NCBI GenBank assembly: GCA_946411525.1 | Contig: CAMKEI010000001.1 | Location: forward strand, 124,001-188,000 | Length of the DNA stretch: 64,000 nucleotides | Direction of reading: 5' to 3' | Source: an uncultured Clostridia bacterium | GTDB lineage: Bacteria > Bacillota > Clostridia > Christensenellales > Aristaeellaceae | Shown here: positions 16,635 through 24,428 of the stretch, in pieces | Position numbering within the stretch: position 1 is the stretch's first letter | Layout: the number at the start of each line of letters is the position of its first letter | Made by a program: the position numbers and the translations under genes | Notes under the pieces: model-generated | Told to the model about the DNA's origin: nothing | Database searches by the model: none | The model's input: only the letters and a program-made list of their open reading frames with translations

Positions 16635-17534
16635 ATGAAAAAGAATGAGGAAATGTTCCGTTCCGGCTTTGTGACCATTGTCGGCCGTCCCAATGTTGGA
16701 AAATCTTCGCTGATGAACAGACTGATCGGGGAGAAGATCGCCATCGTTTCCGCCCGCCCGCAGACAACCAGAAGCAGGATCATGGGCGTTCTTACCGAAC
16801 CGGACTGTCAGATTGTTTTCCTGGATACGCCCGGGATCCACAATCCGAAGACCCGCCTCGGCGAATATATGATGCATACGGTCCGGGATGCAATGGAGGG
16901 CATGGACGCGGCACTGGTTATCATGGACGTGTCTCACATCACACAGGATGACCTGCAAATCGCGAAGGATCTGAAAGGGAAGGAAGTCCCGGTGATTATC
17001 GTGCTGAACAAAACAGACCTGGTCACACCGGAGCAGATTCTGGCCGCGACGGCAAGGGTCGCTGAAACAGGACATGACGAAATCGTCCCTGTCAGTGCGA
17101 AAACGGGAAGCGGTACAGACGATCTTTTATCCTGCATGCGGAAATATATTCAGGAAGGACCGAAGTATTTCCCCGACGATATGATTACGGATCAGCCGGA
17201 ACGGATCCTGTGCGCCGAGATTATACGTGAAAAAGCACTTGGCCATCTCAGGGACGAAGTGCCGCATGGAATCGGTGTGGAAATCATGAAAATCGAGGCG
17301 CTCAGTGATCACCTGACAGAGATCAACGCTACTGTCTATTGTGAACGGGAATCGCATAAAGCGATTATTATCGGCAGGCAGGGATCCATGCTGCGCACGA
17401 TCGGAACGGAAGCCAGACAGGATATTGAGAAACTGCTCGATACCCACGTCAACCTGAAACTGTGGATCAAGATCCGGCCTGACTGGAGGAACAATGCTTC
17501 CGATCTGAAGAACCTTGGATATGAATCAAAATAA
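16635..17534 (+). CDS. era: GTPase Era
   Basis: Essential GTPase that binds the 3' end of 16S rRNA and checks 30S assembly. The 299-residue protein has P-loop GRPNVGKSSLMNR (about 17-29), G3 DTPGIHNPK, G4 NKTD, and a C-terminal KH domain with IIIGRQGSMLRTIG. It begins 21 bases after the ybeY-cdd fusion behind a GGGGAG ribosome site. It is the last gene of the phoH operon and ends 15 bases from the convergent rRNA methyltransferase gene. No clear terminator hairpin is visible between them. Confidence 0.98.
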   Translation: MKKNEEMFRSGFVTIVGRPNVGKSSLMNRLIGEKIAIVSARPQTTRSRIMGVLTEPDCQIVFLDTPGIHNPKTRLGEYMMHTVRDAMEGMDAALVIMDVSHITQDDLQIAKDLKGKEVPVIIVLNKTDLVTPEQILAATARVAETGHDEIVPVSAKTGSGTDDLLSCMRKYIQEGPKYFPDDMITDQPERILCAEIIREKALGHLRDEVPHGIGVEIMKIEALSDHLTEINATVYCERESHKAIIIGRQGSMLRTIGTEARQDIEKLLDTHVNLKLWIKIRPDWRNNASDLKNLGYESK

Positions 17535-17549
17535 ACCGGTTGTTTCCGC

Positions 17550-18743
17550 TTATCCGTTCACAGGGAAAACCTGATAAATCCCGCATTTCAGATACTGTGT
17601 TTCATGCGCACAGGGAAGAATCGGATGGTCTTTTCCCTGTGTCCTGAACTCCACCTGCCGGAGCAGTACCTTCGCGTCCTTTGCAGCATCAAGCAGCATT
17701 TCTCCGAACATTTCCGGCAGGAGATGCTGACTGCAGGAACAGGTGATGAGATATCCACCAGGTACGATCATTTTCATCGCCCTCAGATTGATTTCCTTAT
17801 ACCCGCGGACAGCGCTTTCAACCGCACTCCTGGATTTTGTAAAGGCCGGCGGGTCGAGAATGATGACGTCATAACTCTTTCCGCTGCGGCTCTGTTCGGA
17901 AAGCAGGTCAAACGCGTTGGCAGTAACAAAGTGAACCCGGTTTTCAAGACCGTTCAGCCTGGCGTTCTCAGCGGCGAAAAGGCAGGCATATTCACTGATA
18001 TCGACACCGGTCACCTCTTTTGCGCCGTATTTGCCGGCATGCAATGCAAAAGAACCCGTATGGGTAAAGCAGTCAAGTACGGTTTTGTCCTTTACGAACG
18101 GAGCGATGGCGGCACGGTTTTCCTTCTGGTCAAGGAAAAAACCGGTTTTCTGGCCTTCCTTCACATCGACCCAGAATTTTACTCCGTTTTCCGTCATCAT
18201 CACCCGGTCCGGCACTTCACCGTACAGCAGGCCGGTGCTCATATCCAGTCCTTCCAGCTTCCGGACGGGAACGTCATTCCGCTCCCAGATACCCTGCGGA
18301 TGCATTTCCTCAACCAGCGCATCCACAATATCCTGCTTGAACCGTTCCATGCCGAGCGCCAGACACTGGACGACGAGAACATCTCCGAAAGCGTCAACAA
18401 TCAGCGCAGGCAGACGGTCGCTTTCAGCGAAAACGAGCCTGCAGCTTTTCAAGTCGGCAAATGATCTTCTGTATTCAACCGCCTCATGTACCCGCCTGAA
18501 AATCAGATCACGGTTCACCGCTTCATTCTCGCGGTAGGTCATGATCCGCAGAGCAATCTGGCTATTGGGATTATAGTATCCGCGGGCCAGGAAACGTCCT
18601 TTGGAACTGACGATATCCACGATGTCCCCGGGCAGAAAACTGCCATCAATACGCGCGATATCGCTACGGAAAACCCAGGGATGAAAGGAAAAAACCCGTT
18701 TTTCCTTTCCCGGCAGCAAAACAGCTCTGGCCATATTATTCAT
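17550..18743 (-). CDS. Class I SAM-dependent rRNA methyltransferase with PUA domain (RlmI/RlmK-like)
   Basis: Probable 23S rRNA cytosine methyltransferase. The 397-residue protein has an N-terminal PUA-like RNA-binding domain (about 5-80, VFSFHPWVFRSDI), a central linker, and a Rossmann methyltransferase domain with motif I VLDCFTHTGSFALHAG (about 222-237) and the catalytic DPPAFTKS (about 298-305). This architecture is RlmI/YwbD-like (m5C1962 in E. coli). The target base here is inferred from the family. Its start overlaps the end of the GNAT gene by 8 bases, so the two are co-transcribed. Confidence 0.9.
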   Translation of the reverse strand: MNNMARAVLLPGKEKRVFSFHPWVFRSDIARIDGSFLPGDIVDIVSSKGRFLARGYYNPNSQIALRIMTYRENEAVNRDLIFRRVHEAVEYRRSFADLKSCRLVFAESDRLPALIVDAFGDVLVVQCLALGMERFKQDIVDALVEEMHPQGIWERNDVPVRKLEGLDMSTGLLYGEVPDRVMMTENGVKFWVDVKEGQKTGFFLDQKENRAAIAPFVKDKTVLDCFTHTGSFALHAGKYGAKEVTGVDISEYACLFAAENARLNGLENRVHFVTANAFDLLSEQSRSGKSYDVIILDPPAFTKSRSAVESAVRGYKEINLRAMKMIVPGGYLITCSCSQHLLPEMFGEMLLDAAKDAKVLLRQVEFRTQGKDHPILPCAHETQYLKCGIYQVFPVNG

Positions 18744-19245
18744 CCTCCGTCAGCAATTTCCGATAAACAAATCTGTCTTCTTTTGTTCCGTCCGGCATTT
18801 CGAATGCTTCCGGAACAGTTTCCGCCAACCGGAACCCCAGTTTCTCAAAAACACGCATCATTCTGGTGTTTCTTCCGAGCGTATCGCCAATCATTGTTTT
18901 CATCTGATAGCGGTCGCGCGCAATCTCCATTCCAAGCCGGATTGCCTCAGATCCGATTCCCCGGTTCTTGACACTGTCATCCCGGAGAATGATCCCGAAT
19001 TCACACTGCTTTTTTACGGGATCCATTCCCTTGAGCTGGAAGGATCCAACCGGCTCACTGTCAAGAAAGATTCCCAGGTGGACATAGTTTTCACGGTATC
19101 CTCCGTGATTATAGGCATAGGAGCGGGAAATCTGTTCCCTGCTGTACCGGAAAGGGGAGGAACCTGACAGCGGATCAGCCTGATACTGCTTAAAAAACGC
19201 ATGGTATTCCTCTTCCGTAAATGTGCGCAATACGACGCTGCTCAA
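18736..19245 (-). CDS. GNAT family N-acetyltransferase
   Basis: A 169-residue acetyltransferase of the RimJ/RimL type, which transfers acetyl from acetyl-CoA to an unknown amine, often a protein N-terminus. Visible are VGSFQLKGM, the acetyl-CoA loop RDDSVKNRGIGSEAIRLGM and the C-terminal NTRMMRVFEKLGF. The TTG start at 19245 has an AAAGGA site 9 bases upstream (19255-19260). Longer readings in this frame run back through the small cysteine-rich gene on the other strand and were rejected. It is followed by the methyltransferase gene with an 8-base overlap. Confidence 0.88.
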   Translation of the reverse strand: MSSVVLRTFTEEEYHAFFKQYQADPLSGSSPFRYSREQISRSYAYNHGGYRENYVHLGIFLDSEPVGSFQLKGMDPVKKQCEFGIILRDDSVKNRGIGSEAIRLGMEIARDRYQMKTMIGDTLGRNTRMMRVFEKLGFRLAETVPEAFEMPDGTKEDRFVYRKLLTEDE

Positions 19246-19247
19246 AC

Positions 19248-19277
19248 TTGACCGTCCTTTCGCAGGGGATGTATAAT
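19248..19277 (+). promoter_or_regulatory. Promoter of the small cysteine-rich gene
   Basis: -35 TTGACC (19248-19253), 18-base spacer, -10 TATAAT (19272-19277). It abuts the divergent GNAT start codon, so transcription of the two genes may interfere. Confidence 0.7.
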
Positions 19278-19305
19278 CAGAGTATAAGAGGAGGTGTTCC
19301 GCAGC

Positions 19306-19494
19306 ATGGCCGAAAAACGGCAGTGTGTTCTGTATGACCGCGAATGCATCGGCTGCGGCGAATGTGACCGCTGCGACCTTGATCCGGAAAAGATCTGCGA
19401 CAACTGCATGAAGTGCGTCAACGGCGACGCGGAATACCGGGGGATCAGTATTGACGGCATTTTCCTGAAACATGAAGCGTCAGAAAAGAACTGA
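19306..19494 (+). CDS. Small cysteine-rich protein, probable iron-sulfur or zinc binder
   Basis: A 62-residue protein with eight cysteines at positions 7, 14, 17, 20, 23, 31, 34 and 37. The core C14-x2-C-x2-C-x2-C23 followed by C31-x2-C-x2-C37 resembles ferredoxin-type cluster spacing but is more compact than a two-cluster ferredoxin. The sequence CIGCGECDRC is distinctive. The ATG at 19306 follows AGGAGGTG (19289-19296) with 9-base spacing; a GTG at 19294 lies inside that site. It has its own promoter, diverges from the GNAT gene and precedes the MBL-fold gene. Similar short proteins occur in Clostridia without known function as far as I can recall. Confidence 0.8.
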   Translation: MAEKRQCVLYDRECIGCGECDRCDLDPEKICDNCMKCVNGDAEYRGISIDGIFLKHEASEKN

Positions 19495-19577
19495 ATTCCC
19501 GTCCGACCATCCGCTTCTGTATTATAAAATGGACATGGTTCTTTTGCAAACATATCTCTGAAAGAAGGGTCCGCGTC

Positions 19578-21197
19578 ATGAAGATTACATTCCTCGGCGC
19601 TGCGCATCAGGTTACGGGAAGCCGAACGCTTGTTGAATGGAGGGACAACCGCTATTTCCTCGTTGATTACGGCATGGAACAGGGTGATAACGAGTTCGTG
19701 ATGACGGATCTTCCTGTAGCAGCGTCCCAAATCGAATATGTGTTTCTTACACATGCCCATATTGACCATTCAGGGCTTCTGCCGCTGCTTTACAAACAGG
19801 GTTTCAGAGGCAGAATATACGCCACGCCTGAAACGACAAATCTCTGCTCAATCATGCTGGCTGACAGCGCCCATATTCAGGAAACAGACGCCACCTATGA
19901 GACAAAAAAGAATCTGAGGCACAGCGGGGAAGCGGTCGAGCCGCTTTATACCGCTGAAGATGCCGCGGCAACCATGGAGTATTTCCGCCCCTGCGTTTAC
20001 GGGGAGATGATCATGGTTGACGAGGGACTGTCCGTCAGGTTTACGGACGCCGGGCACCTGCTGGGCTCCTCGTTTGTGGAGTTATTCCTGGAGGATCAGC
20101 ATCAGGTCCGGAAGCTGGTGTGCAGCGGAGACGTAGGCAACAACAATCAGCCGATTATCAACAATCCGCACGCCATAGCAGACGCTGATTTTCTGCTGGT
20201 GGAGTCCACATACGGTACGCGCCTGCATGAATCGGTCCAGTCTCCGATTCCTTTCCTGACAGATCTCCTTCGTCGGACATTTGAAAGGGGAGGATCGGTC
20301 ATTATCCCTTCCTTCGCTGTCGGCCGTACTCAGGAACTGCTGTATTTCTTCCGGGAAATCAAGGACAGCCATCTGCTGCCCGAGTATGAAAGCTTTCCCG
20401 TTTATGTGGACAGCCCTCTCGCGAATGAGGCAACCGCGGTGTTCCTACAGTGCGATTCCGTCTGCCTGGATCAGAAGACACGGGATATTATGTCAACCGG
20501 TGTGAATCCGATCTGGTTTGACGGATTGTTCACCACCGTATCCTCCGACGAATCAAAAGCACTGAACGCCGACAAAACGCCCAAGGTGATTATTTCCTCA
20601 GGCGGAATGTGTGAGGGAGGACGGATCCGGCATCATCTGAAACACAATCTGTGGGACAGCAGGAACACGATCCTTTTCGCAGGATATCAGGCCAACGGAA
20701 CGCTCGGAAGGATCATTTTCGACGGTGCTGAATCCGTGAAAATTTTCGGCGAGCCGATTGATGTAAAAGCTGAAATAGCGCTGCTTGCTGGAATCTCCGG
20801 ACACGCGGACAGGGACGGACTGATCGCCTGGATTGGGTCTTTCACCCAGAAACCGTCCGTCGTGTTTGTGAATCACGGAGACGATGAATCCTGCACGGGG
20901 TTTGCGAAGACGGTATCCGAACATTTCGGCATTGAGGCGTCGGCGCCGTATTCAGGTTCTGAATATGATCTGCTGAAAAAGGAATGGATCCGGCTGACCG
21001 ATCCGGTATACAGAAACAAAAGCAGCGCCGAGAGCGGAGAACAGCCGTCCAGGAAAAAGAAAAAAACAGCCTATACGCAGCTGACGGAGGCTGTTGAGGA
21101 ACTGAACCGCTATACGGCCACCCTGAGCGGCCACAGCAATCATGAACTGAGAAAACTGGCTGAGAAGATCCGGGCGCTGATCAGCGCTCAGGATTGA
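19578..21197 (+). CDS. MBL-fold beta-CASP ribonuclease-like metallohydrolase
   Basis: A 539-residue zinc-dependent hydrolase of the metallo-beta-lactamase/beta-CASP family, which includes RNA-processing nucleases (CPSF73/YSH1-type). Motifs: THAHIDHSG (58-66), TDAGHLLGSS (about 155), SGDVGN (about 181), the beta-CASP region SFAVGRTQELLYF (about 241) and GMCEGGRIRHHLKHN (about 344), and the final SGHADRDGL and NHGDDES. The C-terminal 50 or so residues are a basic KKKKTA tail with a predicted helix. Its end overlaps the convergent recombinase gene by 17 bases. RNA is the likely substrate, inferred from the family. Confidence 0.9.
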   Translation: MKITFLGAAHQVTGSRTLVEWRDNRYFLVDYGMEQGDNEFVMTDLPVAASQIEYVFLTHAHIDHSGLLPLLYKQGFRGRIYATPETTNLCSIMLADSAHIQETDATYETKKNLRHSGEAVEPLYTAEDAAATMEYFRPCVYGEMIMVDEGLSVRFTDAGHLLGSSFVELFLEDQHQVRKLVCSGDVGNNNQPIINNPHAIADADFLLVESTYGTRLHESVQSPIPFLTDLLRRTFERGGSVIIPSFAVGRTQELLYFFREIKDSHLLPEYESFPVYVDSPLANEATAVFLQCDSVCLDQKTRDIMSTGVNPIWFDGLFTTVSSDESKALNADKTPKVIISSGGMCEGGRIRHHLKHNLWDSRNTILFAGYQANGTLGRIIFDGAESVKIFGEPIDVKAEIALLAGISGHADRDGLIAWIGSFTQKPSVVFVNHGDDESCTGFAKTVSEHFGIEASAPYSGSEYDLLKKEWIRLTDPVYRNKSSAESGEQPSRKKKKTAYTQLTEAVEELNRYTATLSGHSNHELRKLAEKIRALISAQD

Positions 21198-22281
21198 ATT
21201 CGGGATCACCGGGCAGGTGGACATGCTCCGCGGCCATCCGCCTCCGGGCGTCCGTCATGTCCGCGTAATGCTTTCTGGTTGTATCCACGGACGTATGACC
21301 GAGGACATCCGCTACCAGATAGATATCTCCGGTTTCATTGTATAAATTCGTCGCATAGGTGCTTCTGAGCTTATGGGGGCTGATTCTTGTTTTCAGGGGC
21401 GCTGCCAGGGAAGCATATTTCTTGACAAGATTCTGGATCGCGCGCTGGGTAATCCGCCGCCTCTGCAGGCTCAGGAAAAGCGCGTCTTCATGTCCGGGAA
21501 CTGTCTCTGTTTTCTCTCTTTCCTCCAGATAATCCGCCAGGGCTTCGGCCACTTCCGGCGGAAAATACAGGACCACCTGGTTGCCGCCTTTTCGGGTTAC
21601 GAGAAAGGCGTTGTTTTCCAGATCGACGTCGCTTATATTCATTCCGACACACTCGCTCACGCGGATCCCGGTGCCTAGGAAGAGGGAAAGAATTGCGTAA
21701 TCGCGCCGCGCAGTGATTTTCTGAAACTTCTGCTGCTGTCTGGTCAGCTGATCGCCGGTCTGCGCCTGATCAAGCATACGGACCATTTCTTCCTTGCTAA
21801 GGCGGATAATTGGCTTTTCATGAACCTTGGGTAGGGGAACCAGTTCAGTTACATTGGAAGCAATCCGCTGGTTTTTAAACAGATAATCATAGAAGGAGCG
21901 GATTGTGCAAAGCTTTCGCTTAATGGACAGCTCATGGTTGACAATTATTTTGTTAGGTACCGAATCATTATCGCCGCTCTTGAGGTAATAGGTCAGATAC
22001 TCGGTGTAGGCGATGATATCATTCCTGGTCAGTTTTCCAAGATCCCGATCGTTCATCAGCCGTAATTCCTTCTGCGAGAAATCAATTCGTTCATCATGCA
22101 GAAAGGTGAAAAAAGTGTTCAGATCGATGGCGTAAGCGAGACGGGTCAGTGAACTGGTTGATATTGCGATCGAACGGAGGAAGTCAGAGCACGCCTGAGG
22201 AAGGTTCTGCGTAATCTGGCGGATCTGAAGGATTCGTCCGGCGTCCACTTCATCTCTGTATCGATTGGTGCGTTCGGCCAT
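21181..22281 (-). CDS. Tyrosine recombinase (Xer/integrase family)
   Basis: A 366-residue site-specific DNA recombinase. It has an N-terminal SAM-like core-binding domain (about 25-145) and a catalytic domain with the full set of active residues: R207 (GTGIRVSE), K231 region (RKGGNQ), H303 and R306 (SPHKLRS), H329 (LGHTS) and Y339 (RKHYAD). It is longer than typical XerC/XerD. The ATG at 22281 has AGGAGGG 9 bases upstream; the ATG at 22290 directly abuts that site. It could be the host Xer recombinase or a domesticated integrase. A 42-base palindrome in its leader (22330-22371) may be its target or an operator. No other mobile-element gene is nearby. Confidence 0.93.
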   Translation of the reverse strand: MAERTNRYRDEVDAGRILQIRQITQNLPQACSDFLRSIAISTSSLTRLAYAIDLNTFFTFLHDERIDFSQKELRLMNDRDLGKLTRNDIIAYTEYLTYYLKSGDNDSVPNKIIVNHELSIKRKLCTIRSFYDYLFKNQRIASNVTELVPLPKVHEKPIIRLSKEEMVRMLDQAQTGDQLTRQQQKFQKITARRDYAILSLFLGTGIRVSECVGMNISDVDLENNAFLVTRKGGNQVVLYFPPEVAEALADYLEEREKTETVPGHEDALFLSLQRRRITQRAIQNLVKKYASLAAPLKTRISPHKLRSTYATNLYNETGDIYLVADVLGHTSVDTTRKHYADMTDARRRMAAEHVHLPGDPEFNPER

Positions 22282-22329
22282 AAGATCCATCCCTCCTGAT
22301 CAATCGCGACAGTATTATTTTCTTTCCCG

Positions 22330-22371
22330 ATATAACTATTCGTAAAACTGTGGTTTAGCGAATAGTTATAT
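22330..22371. repeat. Long palindrome in the recombinase leader
   Basis: Perfect 13-bp arms (22330-22342 and 22359-22371) flank a 16-base centre that itself is a near-palindrome with two mismatched pairs around TGTG. The site begins about 10 bases downstream of the predicted recombinase transcription start. Arms of 11-13 bp around a short centre are typical of tyrosine-recombinase core sites, and also of operators. No T tract follows on either strand, so it is not a terminator. Confidence 0.8.
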
Positions 22372-22381
22372 TAACATCCGT

Positions 22382-22410
22382 ACTATATCATTCCTGAGGA
22401 CGGCTGTCAA
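22382..22410 (-). promoter_or_regulatory. Promoter of the tyrosine recombinase gene
   Basis: Minus strand: -35 TTGACA (22405-22410), 17-base spacer, -10 TATAGT (22382-22387). The palindrome at 22330-22371 lies just downstream, where a bound protein would block the polymerase. Confidence 0.78.
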
Positions 22411-22445
22411 CATGTGATTATTATATCTGTTTTTTAAAGCTTTCT

Positions 22446-22991
22446 TCACTCTTCCCCGTTCAGGATTACCGTCTGATATCCGTGTCCTGTTGCGGGAAGA
22501 AAAACATGTATGAGGTCCGCCGTTTTCAGTTTCAGGCTGGATGTGCAGACGCAGGGATGACATCCGGAGTATTCCTCTTTCAGCACATCGCTGTCAATCA
22601 GAAGCTGAACAGTGCGGGTTTTATCATTCATCAGACCCATGATGCTTACGGCGCCGGGTTCGATATCAAGATATCTGAGCATGTCTTCTGGATCGGCAAA
22701 CGACAACCTGGAGGACCCGATCTGTGACGACAGTTCCTTTGTCCGGAACTTTTTGTCACCGGGCATCATAAGCAAGTAGAACCTGGTCTTCTGGCGGTTG
22801 CACAGGAACAGATTTTTGCAGATCCGGACACCGAGCACGGCGTCGATGACATTGCAGGCTTCCATATTATCCGCCCGCTCATGATCGGTCCTGTAATACT
22901 GAATGCCAAGAGCATCCAGAAAATCATACGTCCTGATTTCCCTGGGCAGTCTGCCGTTCAGATCAGACGGTCTACCGATGTACAGTTCCAT
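22446..22991 (-). CDS. Prolyl-tRNA editing protein (YbaK/ProXp family)
   Basis: A 181-residue YbaK/EbsC-type trans-editing deacylase that removes wrongly attached amino acids, usually Ala or Cys, from tRNA(Pro). Family features seen: YRTDHERADNMEACNVID (about 38-55), NLFLCNRQKTRFYLLMM, RLSFADPEDMLRYLDIEPGAVSIMGLMND and the terminal HPCVCTSSLKL. The spacing and the GxxSIMGL segment are closest to ProXp-ala (PrdX-like) proteins. The ATG at 22991 begins 1 base after the rnhA stop, with GGAG 6 bases upstream. Longer frames overlap rnhA and were rejected. Confidence 0.88.
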   Translation of the reverse strand: MELYIGRPSDLNGRLPREIRTYDFLDALGIQYYRTDHERADNMEACNVIDAVLGVRICKNLFLCNRQKTRFYLLMMPGDKKFRTKELSSQIGSSRLSFADPEDMLRYLDIEPGAVSIMGLMNDKTRTVQLLIDSDVLKEEYSGCHPCVCTSSLKLKTADLIHVFLPATGHGYQTVILNGEE

Positions 22992-22992
22992 T

Positions 22993-23511
22993 TCAGGCTC
23001 CGTTCCCATTCCGGGATCCATCTGCAGGGATCACAGGAGTGTTCTCCTCATTCCCGTTGATTTGCCTGTATTCGTCGATCGCAGCTCTGGCCAGCTCGTC
23101 ACAGCGGTTGTTTTCAGGATGATCCGCATGGCCTTTTACCTTGATGAAACGGACGTTGTGTTTTTTCGTCTGGGCAGAAAGAATAAACCAGAGATCCTGG
23201 TTTTCTACCTTGCCTCCCCCGCTGGTTTTCCAGCCATTCTTTTTCCAGTTATCGATCCAGTGATCGTTAAATGCCTGGACCAGATAATTGCTGTCGGAAA
23301 ACAGATTGACATTGCACGGCTCTTTCAGAGCGCCTAGTCCGCTGATCGCGGCAAAAAGCTCCATCCGGTTGTTGGTTGTGCCGGCCATATAGCCGCTCAT
23401 TTCTTTCTTGTGCTGACCAAATTCGAGGATGGCGGCCCAGCCGCCGGGTCCAGGATTGCCGCTGCAGGCGCCATCAGTATAGATATTTACGGTTTTTCTT
23501 TGCTCATCCAT
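22993..23511 (-). CDS. rnhA: Ribonuclease HI
   Basis: Cleaves the RNA strand of RNA-DNA hybrids. The 172-residue protein is slightly longer than the usual 150-160 because of a C-terminal tail. It has the DEDD active site: D in YTDGACSGNPGPGG (about 12), E in NNRMELFAAI (about 51), D in LFSDSNYLV (about 73) and D in NNRCDELARAA (about 135). It lies 12 bases after proC and directly before the prolyl-tRNA editing gene in a likely operon. Confidence 0.97.
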   Translation of the reverse strand: MDEQRKTVNIYTDGACSGNPGPGGWAAILEFGQHKKEMSGYMAGTTNNRMELFAAISGLGALKEPCNVNLFSDSNYLVQAFNDHWIDNWKKNGWKTSGGGKVENQDLWFILSAQTKKHNVRFIKVKGHADHPENNRCDELARAAIDEYRQINGNEENTPVIPADGSRNGNGA

Positions 23512-23523
23512 TCACATCAATCC

Positions 23524-24342
23524 TCAATCGGGATCCGCTGACATTTCACGGCTCTTTCTGGCGCAGGCGCTCATTGCATCCATGATAGCGGCTCGAAATC
23601 CTTTGCGTTCAAGTTCTTCAACGGCCTCTATGGTTGTTCCGCCGGGAGAGCATACGGCGTCCTTCAGCGCCGCTGGATGGGTTCCGGAGGAAAGGACCAT
23701 CAGTGCGCTTCCAAGAACACTCTGGGCTGCCATCTCATAGGCATATATACGCGGAATGCCCTCCTTTACGGCAGCGTCCGCCATTGCTTCGATCATCATG
23801 TAAACATATGCGGGACTGCTGCCGCTGACTGCAACGACGCCGTCAAAGAGCCTTTCGGGAAGAACTTTTGTTTTTCCGACGGAATCAAAAATGCCTTTTG
23901 CGTAATTGAAATCTTCCTTGGAGAAAGTTGTATTGTCACAGATCGCGGTCATTCCCTCTCCGACCAATGCGGGCGTATTGGGCATCACGCGCAGATAGGT
24001 GGCGGATGTACCGTACAGCGCTGATTCAAGCATTCCTACGGTCCAGCCGGCTGCGATGCTAAGCACAGCTTTTCCGTTGAGCGCAGGACGTATTTCATCG
24101 ATGACATCCTTGACGTAAATCGGTTTAATGGCAAGAATGATCAGATCTGCTTTTTCAGCCACCTCCAGGCAGTCTCCCGCGATGACAACCCCGGGAATAT
24201 CCTCTTCCAGCTCATGCAGGCGGCGACTGCTTGTATCATACGCAACAATCATGGAGGCTTTGACATATTCTGCCTCGACGATTCCTCTCAGAATCGCGGA
24301 ACCCATATTCCCTGTTCCGATCATGCCGATTGTAGTGATCAT
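23524..24342 (-). CDS. proC: Pyrroline-5-carboxylate reductase
   Basis: Catalyses the last step of proline synthesis, NAD(P)H-dependent reduction of 1-pyrroline-5-carboxylate. The 272-residue protein has the dinucleotide-binding GMIGTGNMGSAILRG (about 6-20) and the C-terminal family signature with SGSSPAYVYMMIEAMADAAVKEG and VCSPGGTTIEAVEELE. It heads the proC-rnhA-ProXp group. That a prolyl-tRNA editing gene follows two genes later may reflect a proline theme, but this is inference. Confidence 0.97.
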   Translation of the reverse strand: MITTIGMIGTGNMGSAILRGIVEAEYVKASMIVAYDTSSRRLHELEEDIPGVVIAGDCLEVAEKADLIILAIKPIYVKDVIDEIRPALNGKAVLSIAAGWTVGMLESALYGTSATYLRVMPNTPALVGEGMTAICDNTTFSKEDFNYAKGIFDSVGKTKVLPERLFDGVVAVSGSSPAYVYMMIEAMADAAVKEGIPRIYAYEMAAQSVLGSALMVLSSGTHPAALKDAVCSPGGTTIEAVEELERKGFRAAIMDAMSACARKSREMSADPD

Positions 24343-24370
24343 GGTTTGATCCTCCTGTTTTAATGAAAGG

Positions 24371-24379
24371 ATTATATCA
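24371..24379 (-). promoter_or_regulatory. Candidate extended -10 promoter of proC
   Basis: Minus strand TGATATAAT (24371-24379) is a perfect extended -10 element about 30 bases before the proC start. No good -35 is present at 17 bases upstream, where the hairpin at 24386-24417 lies. Confidence 0.42.
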
Positions 24380-24385
24380 TGAAAG

Positions 24386-24417
24386 CAGCCGCCTGCATAG
24401 CTTCATACAGACGGCTG
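24386..24417 (-). terminator. Candidate terminator of the rbgA-to-hslU operon
   Basis: 12-bp arms (24386-24397 and 24406-24417) that pair fully in RNA with two G-U pairs, around an 8-base loop, starting 12 bases after the hslU stop. The trailing minus-strand sequence CTTTCATG is a weak U tract, so termination may be incomplete. Confidence 0.55.
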
Positions 24418-24428
24418 ATGATATGAAA

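Noticed and set aside
22330..22371. Palindrome as a transcription terminator
   Set aside because: No T tract follows on either strand, and it lies in a leader just after a promoter.
21181..22410. Recombinase as the mark of a prophage or integrative element
   Set aside because: No other phage, transposase or conjugation gene, and no flanking direct repeats, are visible around it.
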